This document shows positions 39,312 through 48,706 of a stretch of DNA of 64,000 nucleotides, in pieces. The DNA lies in NCBI RefSeq assembly GCF_017220215.1, contig NZ_CP071129.1:1054001-1118000 (forward strand), read 5' to 3'. The notes below the pieces were generated by a model. That model was not told the origin of the DNA and ran no database searches. It saw only the letters and a list, made by a program, of their open reading frames with translations. Every line of letters begins with the position of its first letter. Position 1 is the stretch's first letter. The translations under genes and the position numbers were made by a program. Source of the stretch: Caballeronia sp. M1242 (GTDB lineage Bacteria; Pseudomonadota; Gammaproteobacteria; Burkholderiales; Burkholderiaceae).

Positions 39312-40142
39312 TCACTGGCCTTCGGCACAATCCAGCGCGAACGCGAATAGCGCATCCAGAACGGCGTCCGGCTGTTCCGACATCAGCGCGTGGCCGCCGT
39401 CCAGTTCGACCGTGCGCACGCGCGCGCCTCTTTTGCGCAACGCATCGACGAGGGCGCGGGCGGCGCGCGGCGGCGTCATCACATCGCGCTTGCCGTAGAG
39501 CACGCTCACGGGACAGCGCACGGACGCGGCGCGGTCGAGCGCCTCCGTATAACCGTTGCAGGCGCTGAAGTCCGTATGGAAAAGCTGCGCCTCGCCCAAT
39601 GCGCTCACGCGCTCCATCAACCGCTGATTCATGCCTTGCAGCCAGAAGCCGGGCGCGGGACTGGACGGTTTCGCTGCAATCGTCGAATGCGACCACTGAT
39701 TCACCATGCCGATCGCCTGCGGCTCGCGCTCGCGGGCGGCGTCGAGCAAGGCGTCGGAGACAGTCATCGGCGCGGCGGTTGCAATCAGCGCGAGGCCGGC
39801 GGCGCGGTCGGAATAGCGCGCGGCGGCGTCGAGCGCGATCAGCGAGCCCATGCTGTGGCCGACGAGCACGGCCCGGCGCACACGAGCGGCGTCGAGCACG
39901 CCGATGACCCAGTCCGCGAGCCCGGCGATGTCGTGTCGCGCCGGACCGTCGCTGCGGCCGTGGCCGGGCAGATCGAGCGCCAGCACGCCGAAGCCGTGAT
40001 GCGCGAAGTAGCGCGTCTGCAGCGCCCACACGCTATGGTCGTGCTGCGCGCCGTGAATGAAGACGACGGCGGGGCGCGCCGCGTCGAAAGGCTTGCCGCC
40101 GGTGTAGGCGTAGGCGCGGCGGCCGTCGAGATCGAGCATCAT
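39312..40142 (-). CDS. Alpha/beta hydrolase
   Basis: A 276-residue hydrolase. The oxyanion-hole region is FIHGAQHDHSVW (about 28-39), the nucleophile Ser is in VGHSMGSL (about 93-100), the acid is likely Asp in YGKRDVMTPP, and the His is in LDGGHALMSEQ. It resembles carboxylesterase/haloperoxidase-type members; the substrate is unknown. Its ATG overlaps the stop of the upstream homocysteine synthase gene by 4 bases, so translation is coupled. It is too short to be a homoserine acetyltransferase MetX. Confidence 0.85.
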   Translation of the reverse strand: MMLDLDGRRAYAYTGGKPFDAARPAVVFIHGAQHDHSVWALQTRYFAHHGFGVLALDLPGHGRSDGPARHDIAGLADWVIGVLDAARVRRAVLVGHSMGSLIALDAAARYSDRAAGLALIATAAPMTVSDALLDAAREREPQAIGMVNQWSHSTIAAKPSSPAPGFWLQGMNQRLMERVSALGEAQLFHTDFSACNGYTEALDRAASVRCPVSVLYGKRDVMTPPRAARALVDALRKRGARVRTVELDGGHALMSEQPDAVLDALFAFALDCAEGQ

Positions 40143-41473
40143 GCGCGGCTCCCGAGCGGCGTCGCGTTCGCCTGATCGCCACTATCGGCGGCCTTTTGCG
40201 CCGCCTTCAGCCCGCGCTTCAGATCGTCGATCAGATCGTCCGGATCTTCCAGCCCGATCGAAAGGCGAATCCGTCCCGGCCCGATGCCCGCGGCGACGAG
40301 CGCGGCGGCGTCCATGCGGAAATGCGTCGTGGAGGCGGGATGAATGACGAGCGAGCGCGCGTCGCCGACGTTCGCCAGATGCGAGAAGAGCGACAGCGAT
40401 TCGATGAACGCGCGCGCTGCCGGCACGCCGCCGCGCACATCGAAGCTGAAGACGGCGCCCGCGCCGCGCGGCAGCAGACGCCTGGCAAGGGCATGGTCGC
40501 GATGCGTCGGCAGTTCGGGATAGGCCACGCCTTCGACCGCGGGCGAACTCAGCAGGAATTCGATCACCTTGCGCGTATTCGCGACATGCCGGTCCATGCG
40601 CAACGGCAAGGTTTCGATGCCTTGAAGCAGTTGCCACGCGGCCTGCGGATGCAGACACGCGCCGAAGTCGCGCAGGCCCTCGCGCCGGGCGCGCAGCAGG
40701 AACGGCGCGACCGTGCTTTCCTCGGCGAAGACCATGCCGTGAAAGCCTTCGTAAGGCTCGGTGAATTCGGGGAAGCGGTCGCTGGCGGCGAAGTCGAAGG
40801 TGCCGCCATCCACCAGTACGCCGCCGATGGTGGTGCCGTGGCCGCCGAGAAACTTCGTCGCGGAGTGATAGACGAGATCCGCCCCGTGCTCGAACGGGCG
40901 CAGCAGGTAGGGCGTCGTGAAGGTCGAATCGACGAGCAGCGGCGCGCCGTGCGCGTGCGCGATCTCCGCGACGCCTGCGATATCGAGCACGTCCAGCCCC
41001 GGATTGCCGAGCGTCTCGCCGAAGAACAGGCGCGTGTTCGGCCGGGCGGCGGCGCGCCACGCGTCGAGATCGTGCGGCGGCACGAACGTGGTCTCGATAC
41101 CGAAGCGCCGCAGCGTGTAATGCAGCAGATTGTGCGAGCCGCCGTACAGCGCGGCGGACGCGACGATATGCGAGCCCGCGCCCATCAGCGTGGCGATCGC
41201 CAGATGCAACGCCGCCTGGCCGCTCGCGGTGCCGATGGCGCCGACGCCGTTCTCCAGCGCCGCAACGCGCTCCTCGAAAACCGCGACCGTCGGATTCGAG
41301 ATGCGCGAATAGACGTGCCCCGAGCGTTCCATGTTGAAGAGCGCGGCGGCGTGGTCGGTGTCGCGAAACGAGAACGACGTGGTCTGATAGATCGGCGTCG
41401 CGCGGGCGCCGGTGGCGGGATCGGGCGCGGCGCCCGCGTGCAGCGCGAGCGTATCGAAGCGGTTGGCGGGCAT
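40139..41473 (-). CDS. metY: O-acetylhomoserine/O-succinylhomoserine sulfhydrylase family protein
   Basis: A 444-residue Cys/Met-metabolism PLP enzyme. FDTLALHAGAAPDPATGARATPIYQTTSF (in part) at the N-terminus, SGHVYSRISNPTVAVFEERVA, ETLGNPGLDVLD and the PLP lysine in YHSATKFLGGHGTTIGG are typical of MetY. HYTLRRFGIETTFV and HPASTTH also fit. It would condense O-acetylhomoserine with sulfide to homocysteine. The ATG at 41473 gives the family start. MetZ or another gamma-family member cannot be excluded. Confidence 0.87.
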   Translation of the reverse strand: MPANRFDTLALHAGAAPDPATGARATPIYQTTSFSFRDTDHAAALFNMERSGHVYSRISNPTVAVFEERVAALENGVGAIGTASGQAALHLAIATLMGAGSHIVASAALYGGSHNLLHYTLRRFGIETTFVPPHDLDAWRAAARPNTRLFFGETLGNPGLDVLDIAGVAEIAHAHGAPLLVDSTFTTPYLLRPFEHGADLVYHSATKFLGGHGTTIGGVLVDGGTFDFAASDRFPEFTEPYEGFHGMVFAEESTVAPFLLRARREGLRDFGACLHPQAAWQLLQGIETLPLRMDRHVANTRKVIEFLLSSPAVEGVAYPELPTHRDHALARRLLPRGAGAVFSFDVRGGVPAARAFIESLSLFSHLANVGDARSLVIHPASTTHFRMDAAALVAAGIGPGRIRLSIGLEDPDDLIDDLKRGLKAAQKAADSGDQANATPLGSRA

Positions 41474-41703
41474 CGTCGGCGGCCGGCGCGGCGTGCGTCC
41501 GGCGAAAATGTCGGTCGGCCATCCTATCATCGCGGCGGCGCGCGCAAACCTAGGGCGAACGCCTGCCGCCGGGCCGCGAAGCCTTATCCGAAAGGCTAAC
41601 GCGGGCGCCGTTCGCTTTCCTTTTGCGGGCCTTTCCGATAGCATCGACCCATGGTTTCACAAACGCTTCGGCATCTGAACGGGCATTTCGCAAGGAGAAA
41701 GTC

Positions 41704-42171
41704 ATGCGAGTCAGCGACATTCTGAAGGTGAAGGGCAACGCGCTATTCACCGTTACGCCCGATACGCCGCTCTCCGACGCGATCAACGTCATGGCGGCGC
41801 ACGACATCGGCTCGCTCGTCGTCATGGAATACGGCGATCTGGTCGGCATGCTGACTTTCCGCGAAATCATCCTGACGCTGCGCGAGAACGGCGGCGGCGT
41901 CGGCACCACGACCATCCGCAAGGTCATGGACGACCATCCGCTCACCTGTACGCCGGAAACCGACGTGAACGAAATCCGCCGCATGATGCTGGAGCATCAC
42001 GTGCGCTATCTGCCGGTCATGGAAAATCGCGCGCTGATGGGCGTCATCTCGTTCTACGACGTGGCGAAGGCCGTGGTCGAGGAGCAGGGTTTCGAGAATC
42101 GCATGTTGAAGGCGTATATCCGCGACTGGCCGGAAGAGCAGGGCCAGCAGGAGCAGCAGAACGTTCGCTGA
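41704..42171 (+). CDS. CBS-domain protein
   Basis: A 155-residue protein made of two CBS motifs (about 8-63 and 75-132), with VTPDTPLSDAINVMAAHDIGSLVVME and MMLEHHVRYLPVMENRALMGVISFYD (in part). Paired CBS modules bind adenine nucleotides or NAD. An AAGGAGAAA ribosome site precedes the ATG. The C-terminal tail is Glu/Gln rich. It is transcribed alone, with a terminator 90 bases downstream. Such stand-alone CBS proteins are sensors of unknown partner. Confidence 0.88.
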   Translation: MRVSDILKVKGNALFTVTPDTPLSDAINVMAAHDIGSLVVMEYGDLVGMLTFREIILTLRENGGGVGTTTIRKVMDDHPLTCTPETDVNEIRRMMLEHHVRYLPVMENRALMGVISFYDVAKAVVEEQGFENRMLKAYIRDWPEEQGQQEQQNVR

Positions 42172-42260
42172 AGTCAGGGCAACATGCCGCGCGCGTCGTC
42201 GTCGCGCGGCTGCCTGAAGTGACCGAAATCGCCATACAGAAGTCGAGCCGGAACATCGCA

Positions 42261-42285
42261 GCGCGCCGAAGGGCGCGTTTTTTTT
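42261..42285 (+). terminator. Intrinsic terminator after the CBS-protein gene
   Basis: CGCGCC pairs with GGCGCG around a GAAG loop and is followed by T8. Confidence 0.8.
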
Positions 42286-42331
42286 CGCCCGGCGTTTGAG
42301 CACACAAAGACACAATCTGACCGATACACCC

Positions 42332-44284
42332 ATGAGTGACAATCCGTTGGGCGCAGAAAACGACGCAAGCCCGCGTGCTTCCCGCAAGTCGCCCGCAGCA
42401 GGCGAGAGCCAGTTCCGTCTGCTGCGCGAGCGCCGCTTCGCACCGTTCTTCTGGACGCAGTTCCTCGGCGCGATGAACGACAACGTCTTCAAGGTCGGCT
42501 TCACGTCGCTGGTGACTTTTCAGGCGGCGCGCTTCTCCGGCGTGGATCCCAAGACCGCGGCGTTTCTGATTTCCGCCATCTTCATCGTGCCGTTCGTGCT
42601 GTTTTCGGCGACTTCCGGACAGATCGCCGACAAGTACGACAAGGCCGTGCTCGCGCGCCTCGTGAAGAGCTTCGAGATCGTCGTGATGCTGATCGGCGGC
42701 GCGGGATTCCTGCTGCACAGCGCGCCGCTGCTGTACGTCTGCACCTTCCTGATGGGCGTGCATTCGACCGTCTTCGGTCCCGTGAAGTACGCTTATCTGC
42801 CTCAGCATCTGAAAGGCACGGAACTCGTCGGCGGCAACGGCCTCGTGGAAATGGGCACGTTCGTCGCCATTCTCATCGGCACGATCATCGGCGGGGCGGC
42901 GGCGGGCGCGGCCGAGCACGGCGCGCTGTTGCTCGCGGCGGCGTGCCTCGCGTTGGCGATTGTCGGGCGCGTCGTGTCGGGCTTCGTGCCGAAGTCGGAG
43001 GCGTCTCAGCGCGACGTGCGCATCAACTGGAATCCGGTGTCCGAGACGTGGCGCAATCTGAACCTCGCCCGGTCGGACCGAACCGTGTTTCTCAGTCTGC
43101 TCGGCATTTCGTGGCTGTGGTTCGTCGGCGCGACGTTTCTCACGTCCTTCTTCAATTTCGCGAAAGACGTGCTGTCCGCGAATCCGGATGTCGTGACCAT
43201 CCTGCTCGCGACGTTTTCGCTCGGCATCGGCACCGGGTCGCTGCTGTGCGAGCGGCTCTCGAAACACCGCGTCGAAATAGGGCTGGTGCCGCTCGGGTCC
43301 ATCGGCATCAGCGTGTTTGCGATCGACCTGTTCTTCGCGAGTCACCGCATCGCGCCCGCTGCGCATCTGCTGAACGTCAGCGAATTTCTGCTCGTGCTGC
43401 GGCACTGGCGCATTCTCGCGGACCTGTTTCTCCTCGCGATGTTCGGCGGCTTTTACAGCGTGCCGCTCTACGCGCTCATTCAGGCGCGCAGCCAGCCGAC
43501 GCACCGCGCGCGCATCATCGCCGCCAACAACATTCTCAATTCGTTCTTCATGATCGTCTCGGCGCTCATGGCGCTTGCGCTCACGTCGGTGGGCGTCGGC
43601 ATTCCCGGTCTCTTTCTCGTGACGGCGCTGCTGAACGTGCTCGTCGCCGTGTATATCTACTCGCTCGTGCCCGAGTTCCTGCTGCGATTCATCGCGTGGA
43701 TGCTCGTGCACACGTTCTATCGCATTCGCCTGGTCGACGCCGCGCGCATTCCGTCGCACGGCGCGGCGGTGCTCGTGTGCAATCACGTGAGTTTCGTGGA
43801 TGCGGTGGTCATCATGGCCGAGAGTCCGCGCCCCATCCGCTTCGTGATGGATCATCGCATCTTCCGCACGCCATTCGTCGGCTGGCTGTTCCGTCATGTG
43901 AAGGCGATTTCGATTGCGCCCGCGCACGAAAACGCGGAACTGCTCGAACGCGCGTATCAGACATGCGCACGCGCGCTCGAAGACGGCGATCTGATCTGCA
44001 TCTTCCCCGAGGGGAAACTCACGCGGACCGGGGAAATGAACCCGTTCAGGCACGGTATCTCGGAGATTTTGCGGCGGCATCCGGCGCCCGTCGTGCCGAT
44101 GGCGCTGCGCGGACTGTGGGGCAGCGTCTTCTCGCGCGATCAGAACGCGCAGTGGCCGCGTCCCATTCGGCGGGGCGTGATGACGCGCCTGACGCTGGCG
44201 GTGGGCGAGCCGATCGCCCCGGAAGACGCGACGCCGCAGCACTTGCAGGACCGCGTGACGGCGCTGCGCGGCGCGCGGCGGTAG
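42332..44284 (+). CDS. MFS transporter fused to a PlsC-type acyltransferase (LplT-PlsC)
   Basis: A 650-residue fusion. Residues about 25-420 form a 12-helix MFS unit resembling LplT lysophospholipid flippases (FWTQFLGAMNDNVFKVGF near the start). Residues about 440-650 form a 1-acyl-sn-glycerol-3-phosphate acyltransferase domain, with the NHxxxxD motif as CNHVSFVDAV and the substrate motif FPEGKLTRTGE. The acyl-ACP synthetase module found in larger Aas-type fusions is absent. The likely role is uptake and re-acylation of lysophospholipid. The start is uncertain (ATG 42332, or TTG 42296), with no strong ribosome site. Confidence 0.85.
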   Translation: MSDNPLGAENDASPRASRKSPAAGESQFRLLRERRFAPFFWTQFLGAMNDNVFKVGFTSLVTFQAARFSGVDPKTAAFLISAIFIVPFVLFSATSGQIADKYDKAVLARLVKSFEIVVMLIGGAGFLLHSAPLLYVCTFLMGVHSTVFGPVKYAYLPQHLKGTELVGGNGLVEMGTFVAILIGTIIGGAAAGAAEHGALLLAAACLALAIVGRVVSGFVPKSEASQRDVRINWNPVSETWRNLNLARSDRTVFLSLLGISWLWFVGATFLTSFFNFAKDVLSANPDVVTILLATFSLGIGTGSLLCERLSKHRVEIGLVPLGSIGISVFAIDLFFASHRIAPAAHLLNVSEFLLVLRHWRILADLFLLAMFGGFYSVPLYALIQARSQPTHRARIIAANNILNSFFMIVSALMALALTSVGVGIPGLFLVTALLNVLVAVYIYSLVPEFLLRFIAWMLVHTFYRIRLVDAARIPSHGAAVLVCNHVSFVDAVVIMAESPRPIRFVMDHRIFRTPFVGWLFRHVKAISIAPAHENAELLERAYQTCARALEDGDLICIFPEGKLTRTGEMNPFRHGISEILRRHPAPVVPMALRGLWGSVFSRDQNAQWPRPIRRGVMTRLTLAVGEPIAPEDATPQHLQDRVTALRGARR

Positions 44285-44361
44285 CGGTGGACGATAGCGG
44301 TAGACGCCAGACGGCGCTGGCATAATAGCGGTCTCCCCCGACACTTCTCTCAGGTCGACTC

Positions 44362-45468
44362 ATGTCCGGCAACACCCTTGGCACGCTCTTCACCGTCACG
44401 AATTTTGGCGAATCGCATGGACCGGCGATCGGCTGCGTGATCGACGGCTGCCCGCCGGGCATGGCGCTCACGGAAGCCGACATTCAGGTGGAACTGGACC
44501 GGCGCCGTCCGGGCACGTCGCGCCACGTGACGCAGCGGCAGGAAGCCGATCAGGTCGAAATTCTGTCGGGCGTCTTCGAAGGCGTCACCACCGGCACGCC
44601 CATCGCGCTCTTGATCCGCAACACGGATCAGCGCAGCAAGGACTACGGCAACATTGCGGAAACGTTCCGTCCGGGTCATGCCGACTACACTTACTGGCAA
44701 AAGTACGGCGTGCGCGACTATCGCGGCGGCGGGCGCTCGTCCGCGCGCCTGACTGCGCCGACAGTCGCGGCGGGCGCGGTCGCGAAAAAGTGGCTGCGCG
44801 AGAAGTTCGGCATCGAGACGCGCGGATACATGAGCGCGCTCGGAGAGATTCCGGTTCCGTTCGTCGACTGGAAGCACGTGCGCGAAAATCCGTTTTTCGC
44901 GCCCAACGCGGATGTCGTGCCGCAGCTCGAAGCGTACATGGACGCTCTGCGCCGCGATGGCGATTCGGTCGGCGCGCGCATCGAAGTGGTGGCGAGCGGC
45001 GTGCCGGTCGGTCTTGGTGACCCGCTGTACGACCGGCTGGATGCCGACATCGCCCACGCGATGATGGGCATCAATGCGGTGAAGGGCGTGGAGATCGGCG
45101 CGGGATTCGCGAGCGTCGCGCAACGCGGCTCGCAGCACGGCGACGAGATGACGCCCGAAGGCTTCGCTACCAATCATGCGGGCGGCATTCTGGGCGGCAT
45201 TTCGAGCGGGCAGGACATCACCGTGTCCATCGCGATCAAGCCGACGTCGAGCATCCGCACGCCGCGTCAGTCCGTCGACAAGGCGGGCGCGCCGGCTACC
45301 GTCGAGACGTTCGGGCGCCACGATCCATGCGTCGGCATCCGCGCGACGCCTATCGCGGAGGCGCTGCTCGCGCTGGTGCTGATGGACCACGCGCTGCGGC
45401 ACCGCGCGCAATGCGGCGATGTGACCGTTGCGACGCCGAAGATTCCCGCCCACGTACCGGGCAAGTAA
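44362..45468 (+). CDS. aroC: Chorismate synthase
   Basis: A 368-residue enzyme with the three PROSITE patterns: [18 protein letters not shown] (about 13-30), the [12 protein letters not shown] segment (about 122-133, FMN contact) and [17 protein letters not shown]. It converts 5-enolpyruvylshikimate-3-phosphate to chorismate using reduced [22 protein letters not shown] is the standard N-terminus, so the ATG at 44362 is secure. It sits 77 bases after the fusion gene and may be on its transcript. Confidence 0.97.
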   Translation: MSGNTLGTLFTVTNFGESHGPAIGCVIDGCPPGMALTEADIQVELDRRRPGTSRHVTQRQEADQVEILSGVFEGVTTGTPIALLIRNTDQRSKDYGNIAETFRPGHADYTYWQKYGVRDYRGGGRSSARLTAPTVAAGAVAKKWLREKFGIETRGYMSALGEIPVPFVDWKHVRENPFFAPNADVVPQLEAYMDALRRDGDSVGARIEVVASGVPVGLGDPLYDRLDADIAHAMMGINAVKGVEIGAGFASVAQRGSQHGDEMTPEGFATNHAGGILGGISSGQDITVSIAIKPTSSIRTPRQSVDKAGAPATVETFGRHDPCVGIRATPIAEALLALVLMDHALRHRAQCGDVTVATPKIPAHVPGK

Positions 45469-45476
45469 CGCCGCAG

Positions 45477-45504
45477 AAAAAAACGCCGGTCGTGGAAACC
45501 GGCG
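45477..45504 (-). terminator. Intrinsic terminator of the etfD gene
   Basis: On the minus strand CGCCGGT pairs with ACCGGCG and is followed by T7; it starts 6 bases after the etfD stop. Confidence 0.85.
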
Positions 45505-45510
45505 CTCTCG

Positions 45511-47184
45511 TCACATGTTCGGATAGTTCGGCCCGCCGCCGCCCTCCGGCGTCACCCAGACGATATTCTGCGTCGGGTCCTTGATATCGCACGTCTTGCA
45601 GTGAACGCAGTTCTGCGCGTTGATCTGCAGGCGATCGCTACCGTCTTCCGATTTCACGAATTCGTAGACCGCTGCGGGGCAGTAGCGGCCTTCGGGACCG
45701 GCATACGTCCGCAGATTTACGTTGACCGGCACGCTCGGGTCTTTCAGCGTCAGATGCGCCGGCTGATTCTCTTCGTGATTCGTGTTCGAGATGAACACGG
45801 ACGAGAGGCGATCGAACGTGAGCTTGCCGTCGGGCTTCGGATACACGATCGGCTTGCACTGCGACGCCGGCTTCAGCATCTCATGATCCCAATGCTGATG
45901 ATGCAGCGTCCACGGCACGTTGCCGCCCATCACCTTCTGCTCCAGCCCGACCATGAACGAGCCGAGGTACAGGCCCTTGCTCATCCACTGCTTGAAGTTG
46001 CGCGCCCGGTAGAGCTCGGTCTTGAGCCAGGAGTTCTCGAAGGCTTCCGGATACGCGGTTAGTTCGTCGGCCTGACGTCCGGCCTGCACGGCGTCGAACG
46101 CGGCTTCGGCGGCCATCTTGCCGGTCTTGATTGCCGCGTGGCTGCCCTTGATGCGCGACGCGTTCAGGAAGCCGGCGTCGTCGCCAGCGAGCGCGCCGCC
46201 CGGGAACGTGAGCTTCGGCAGCGACATCAGACCGCCCGCCGTAATGGCCCGCGCGCCGTAGGACAGGCGCTTGCCGCCTTCGAGAAACCCGCGGATTGAC
46301 GGATGCGTCTTGTAACGCTGGAATTCCTCGAACGGCGACAGGTACGGATTCGAATACCCGAGCCCGACGACGAAGCCGACCACGACCTGGTTATTGTCCA
46401 TGTGATACAGGAACGACCCGCCGTACGTGTCCGGTTCCAGCGGCCAGCCGGCCGTGTGAATTACGAGTCCCGGCTTGTGCTTGACCGGATCGATCTCCCA
46501 CAATTCTTTGATGCCGATGCCGTACACCTGCGGGTCGGCATTCTGATTGAGCTTGAACTTGTCGATAAGCTGGCGCCCGAGATGCCCGCGCGCGCCCTCG
46601 CAGAAGAGCGTGTACTTCGCGTGCAGTTCCATGCCGAGCTGGAAGTTGTCGGTCGGTTGGCCGTCCTTGCCGACGCCCATGTTGCCGGTGACGACGCCGC
46701 GCACCGAGCCGTCGTCGGCATAGAGCACTTCCGCTGCCGGAAAGCCGGGGAAAATTTCGACGCCGAGCGCTTCGGCCTGCTGCCCGAGCCAGCGCGTGAC
46801 GTTGCCGAGGCTCACGACGTAGTTGCCGTGATTCTTGAAGTTGTCGGGAAGCAGCCAGTTCGGCACCTGCTTTGCGCCGGTCGGCGATAGAAACAGGAAC
46901 CGGTCTTCGGTCACATCCACGTCGAGCGGCGCGCCTTTTTCCTTCCAGTCGGGGATGAGTTCCGTGAGGCCGCGCGGGTCCATCACCGCGCCCGAGAGAA
47001 TGTGCGCGCCGACCTCCGAGCCTTTCTCCAGCACGCAGACGCCGATTTCGACGCCTTTTTCCGCCGCCAGTTGTTTCAGGCGAATCGCTGCCGACAAACC
47101 CGCTGGGCCGCCGCCGACGATCACCACGTCGTATTCCATCGATTCGCGGGGACCGTATTGCTCGATGAGGCTCGCCGGGGTCAT
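45511..47184 (-). CDS. etfD: Electron transfer flavoprotein-ubiquinone oxidoreductase
   Basis: A 557-residue inner-membrane-associated enzyme. The FAD-binding GGGPAGLSAA motif is at about residues 24-33. The C-terminal [4Fe-4S] site has Cys in RYCPAAVYEF and the CVHCKTC cluster motif followed by IKDPTQNIVWVTPEGGGGPNYPNM in part. It passes electrons from ETF to ubiquinone. The ATG at 47184 follows an AGAGGAA site; a TTG at 47187 is adjacent. The ETF subunits etfAB are not in this window. It is divergent from an SDR gene. Confidence 0.95.
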   Translation of the reverse strand: MTPASLIEQYGPRESMEYDVVIVGGGPAGLSAAIRLKQLAAEKGVEIGVCVLEKGSEVGAHILSGAVMDPRGLTELIPDWKEKGAPLDVDVTEDRFLFLSPTGAKQVPNWLLPDNFKNHGNYVVSLGNVTRWLGQQAEALGVEIFPGFPAAEVLYADDGSVRGVVTGNMGVGKDGQPTDNFQLGMELHAKYTLFCEGARGHLGRQLIDKFKLNQNADPQVYGIGIKELWEIDPVKHKPGLVIHTAGWPLEPDTYGGSFLYHMDNNQVVVGFVVGLGYSNPYLSPFEEFQRYKTHPSIRGFLEGGKRLSYGARAITAGGLMSLPKLTFPGGALAGDDAGFLNASRIKGSHAAIKTGKMAAEAAFDAVQAGRQADELTAYPEAFENSWLKTELYRARNFKQWMSKGLYLGSFMVGLEQKVMGGNVPWTLHHQHWDHEMLKPASQCKPIVYPKPDGKLTFDRLSSVFISNTNHEENQPAHLTLKDPSVPVNVNLRTYAGPEGRYCPAAVYEFVKSEDGSDRLQINAQNCVHCKTCDIKDPTQNIVWVTPEGGGGPNYPNM

Positions 47185-47296
47185 CAATGTTCCTCTCTAC
47201 CGTTAGAATGGCCTTCCAAGATCGCGTATTGTCAGCGAACGTCAGGCGGGCTGCAACCGAAGGTGTCTTGATCTGCACGATCGTACTATTTTTCGT

Positions 47297-47310
47297 GATA
47301 CCGTGGTATC
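47297..47310. promoter_or_regulatory. 14-bp palindrome between etfD and the SDR gene
   Basis: GATACC-GT-GGTATC is a perfect dyad in the divergent intergenic region, next to an AT-rich ATTTTTCGT stretch. Its size and position fit a repressor operator, but no regulator is known. Confidence 0.3.
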
Positions 47311-47397
47311 GGTGTCTACGCCAAGTGGCGCGACCGCGCGCCTCGCGCTGCCCGCGTCCCCCGCAAGGCTGAATCAACCGTACAAGAAGGAAGCACA

Positions 47398-48171
47398 ATG
47401 GGCCGTTCGATCAACCTGGAAGGCAAGGTCGCGCTGATTACCGGCGCGTCCAGTGGGCTCGGGAAGCGTTTTGCGCAGGTGCTCTCGCAGGCGGGCGCGA
47501 AAGTGGTGCTCGCGAGCCGCCGCGTCGAGCGGCTGAAGGAGCTGCGCGCCGAAATCGAGGCGTCCGGCGGCGCGGCGCACGTCGTTTCGCTCGACGTGAC
47601 GGACTACCTGAGCGTCAAGGCGGCGGTCGCGCACGCGGAGACGGAAGCCGGTACCATCGACATTCTCGTCAACAACTCGGGCGTCTCCACCACGCAGAAG
47701 CTGACCGACGTGACGCCGGCGGACTTCGAGTTCGTCTTCGGCACGAACGTGCGCGGCGCGTTCTTCGTCGCGCAGGAAGTGGCCAAGCGCATGATCATGC
47801 GCGGCAACGGCGCGGCCAAGCCCGCTTATCGCATCATCAACATCGCCTCCGTGGCGGGGCTGCGCGTGTTTCCGCAAATCGGCCTGTACTCCATGAGCAA
47901 GGCCGCCGTCGTGCAGATGACCAAGGCGATGGCCATGGAATGGGGCCGCCACGGCATCAACGTGAACGCGATCTGCCCGGGTTATATCGACACCGAGATC
48001 AATCACCACCACTGGAAGACCGAGCAGGGCCAGAAGCTCGTGTCGATGCTGCCGCGCCGGCGCGTCGGCGCGCCCGAAGACCTCGACGGCCTGTTGCTGC
48101 TGCTCGCGGCCGACGAATCGCAGTTCATGAACGGTTCGGTCATTTCGGCGGACGACGGTTTTTCACTATGA
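47398..48171 (+). CDS. SDR family oxidoreductase (3-oxoacyl-ACP reductase-like)
   Basis: A 257-residue classical SDR. TGASSGLGKRFA is at about 15-26, NNSGVS at about 94-99, and the YSMSK catalytic Tyr/Lys at about 164-168, followed by INVNAICPGYIDTEI. ASRRVERL after the second strand suggests NADPH. The C-terminal MNGSVISADDGFSL fits FabG-like enzymes. It probably acts on a 3-hydroxyacyl-type substrate; the next gene encodes a thioesterase, and both may work in acyl-CoA metabolism. Start ATG is preceded by AAGGAAG. Confidence 0.9.
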   Translation: MGRSINLEGKVALITGASSGLGKRFAQVLSQAGAKVVLASRRVERLKELRAEIEASGGAAHVVSLDVTDYLSVKAAVAHAETEAGTIDILVNNSGVSTTQKLTDVTPADFEFVFGTNVRGAFFVAQEVAKRMIMRGNGAAKPAYRIINIASVAGLRVFPQIGLYSMSKAAVVQMTKAMAMEWGRHGINVNAICPGYIDTEINHHHWKTEQGQKLVSMLPRRRVGAPEDLDGLLLLLAADESQFMNGSVISADDGFSL

Positions 48172-48226
48172 GCATCGCGCGGGAAAAGGCCGCGCGGTGC
48201 GCTGTTTTCAGACACTGGAAGGTTGA

Positions 48227-48697
48227 ATGAGCAACACCGATACGCCCAAGAACGCGCCTTTGAACGCAGACCCCGAATTTCACACGGTCTTCGAAATGTC
48301 CATGCCCATCCGCTGGGGCGACATGGACGCCTTCGGGCACGTCAACAACACGGTCTACTTCCGCTACATGGAGCAGGTCCGCATCTCGTGGTTCGAGCAG
48401 ATCGGCGCGGCGGGCGGCAACGGCGAGGGCCAGGGGCCCGTCATCGTGAATGCGTCGATGGAGTTCCTGAAGCAGCTCCACTATCCCGGCGACGTCATCG
48501 CGCGGATGTCGGTCGGCAAGCCGGGACGCAGCAGTTTCGATACGCGCTTCGAGCTCTATCGCGCCGACGCGCCCGGCACGCTCTACGCGCGGGGCGCGGC
48601 GAAGGTCGTGTGGGTGGACTACGCGGCAAGCAAGTCGGTGCCGATTCCCGACCTGCTGCGTCAGATGATTGAAACGGCCGCGCCCGTCGCATCCTGA
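48227..48697 (+). CDS. Acyl-CoA thioesterase (hotdog fold, 4HBT family)
   Basis: A 156-residue hotdog protein. The signature is PIRWGDMDAFGHVNNTVYFRYMEQ in part (about 26-45), with the catalytic Asp in the DMDAFGHVNN motif. GQGPVIVNASMEFLKQLHYPGDV follows. It hydrolyses an acyl-CoA thioester; the chain preference is unknown. It starts 56 bases after the SDR gene on the same strand. The AAGG site precedes the ATG. Confidence 0.9.
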   Translation: MSNTDTPKNAPLNADPEFHTVFEMSMPIRWGDMDAFGHVNNTVYFRYMEQVRISWFEQIGAAGGNGEGQGPVIVNASMEFLKQLHYPGDVIARMSVGKPGRSSFDTRFELYRADAPGTLYARGAAKVVWVDYAASKSVPIPDLLRQMIETAAPVAS

Positions 48698-48706
48698 TCG
48701 CGCGGC

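Noticed and set aside
41474..41703. SAM riboswitch upstream of the metY-type gene
   Set aside because: The gap has no recognisable SAM-I or SAM-II core and is short of the needed conserved bases by eye.
42044..44344. Very long antisense open frame (766 codons) opposite the MFS-PlsC fusion gene
   Set aside because: Composition is dominated by Arg, His, Glu and Asp without hydrophobic pattern, as expected opposite a GC-rich membrane-protein gene; no start context or domain.
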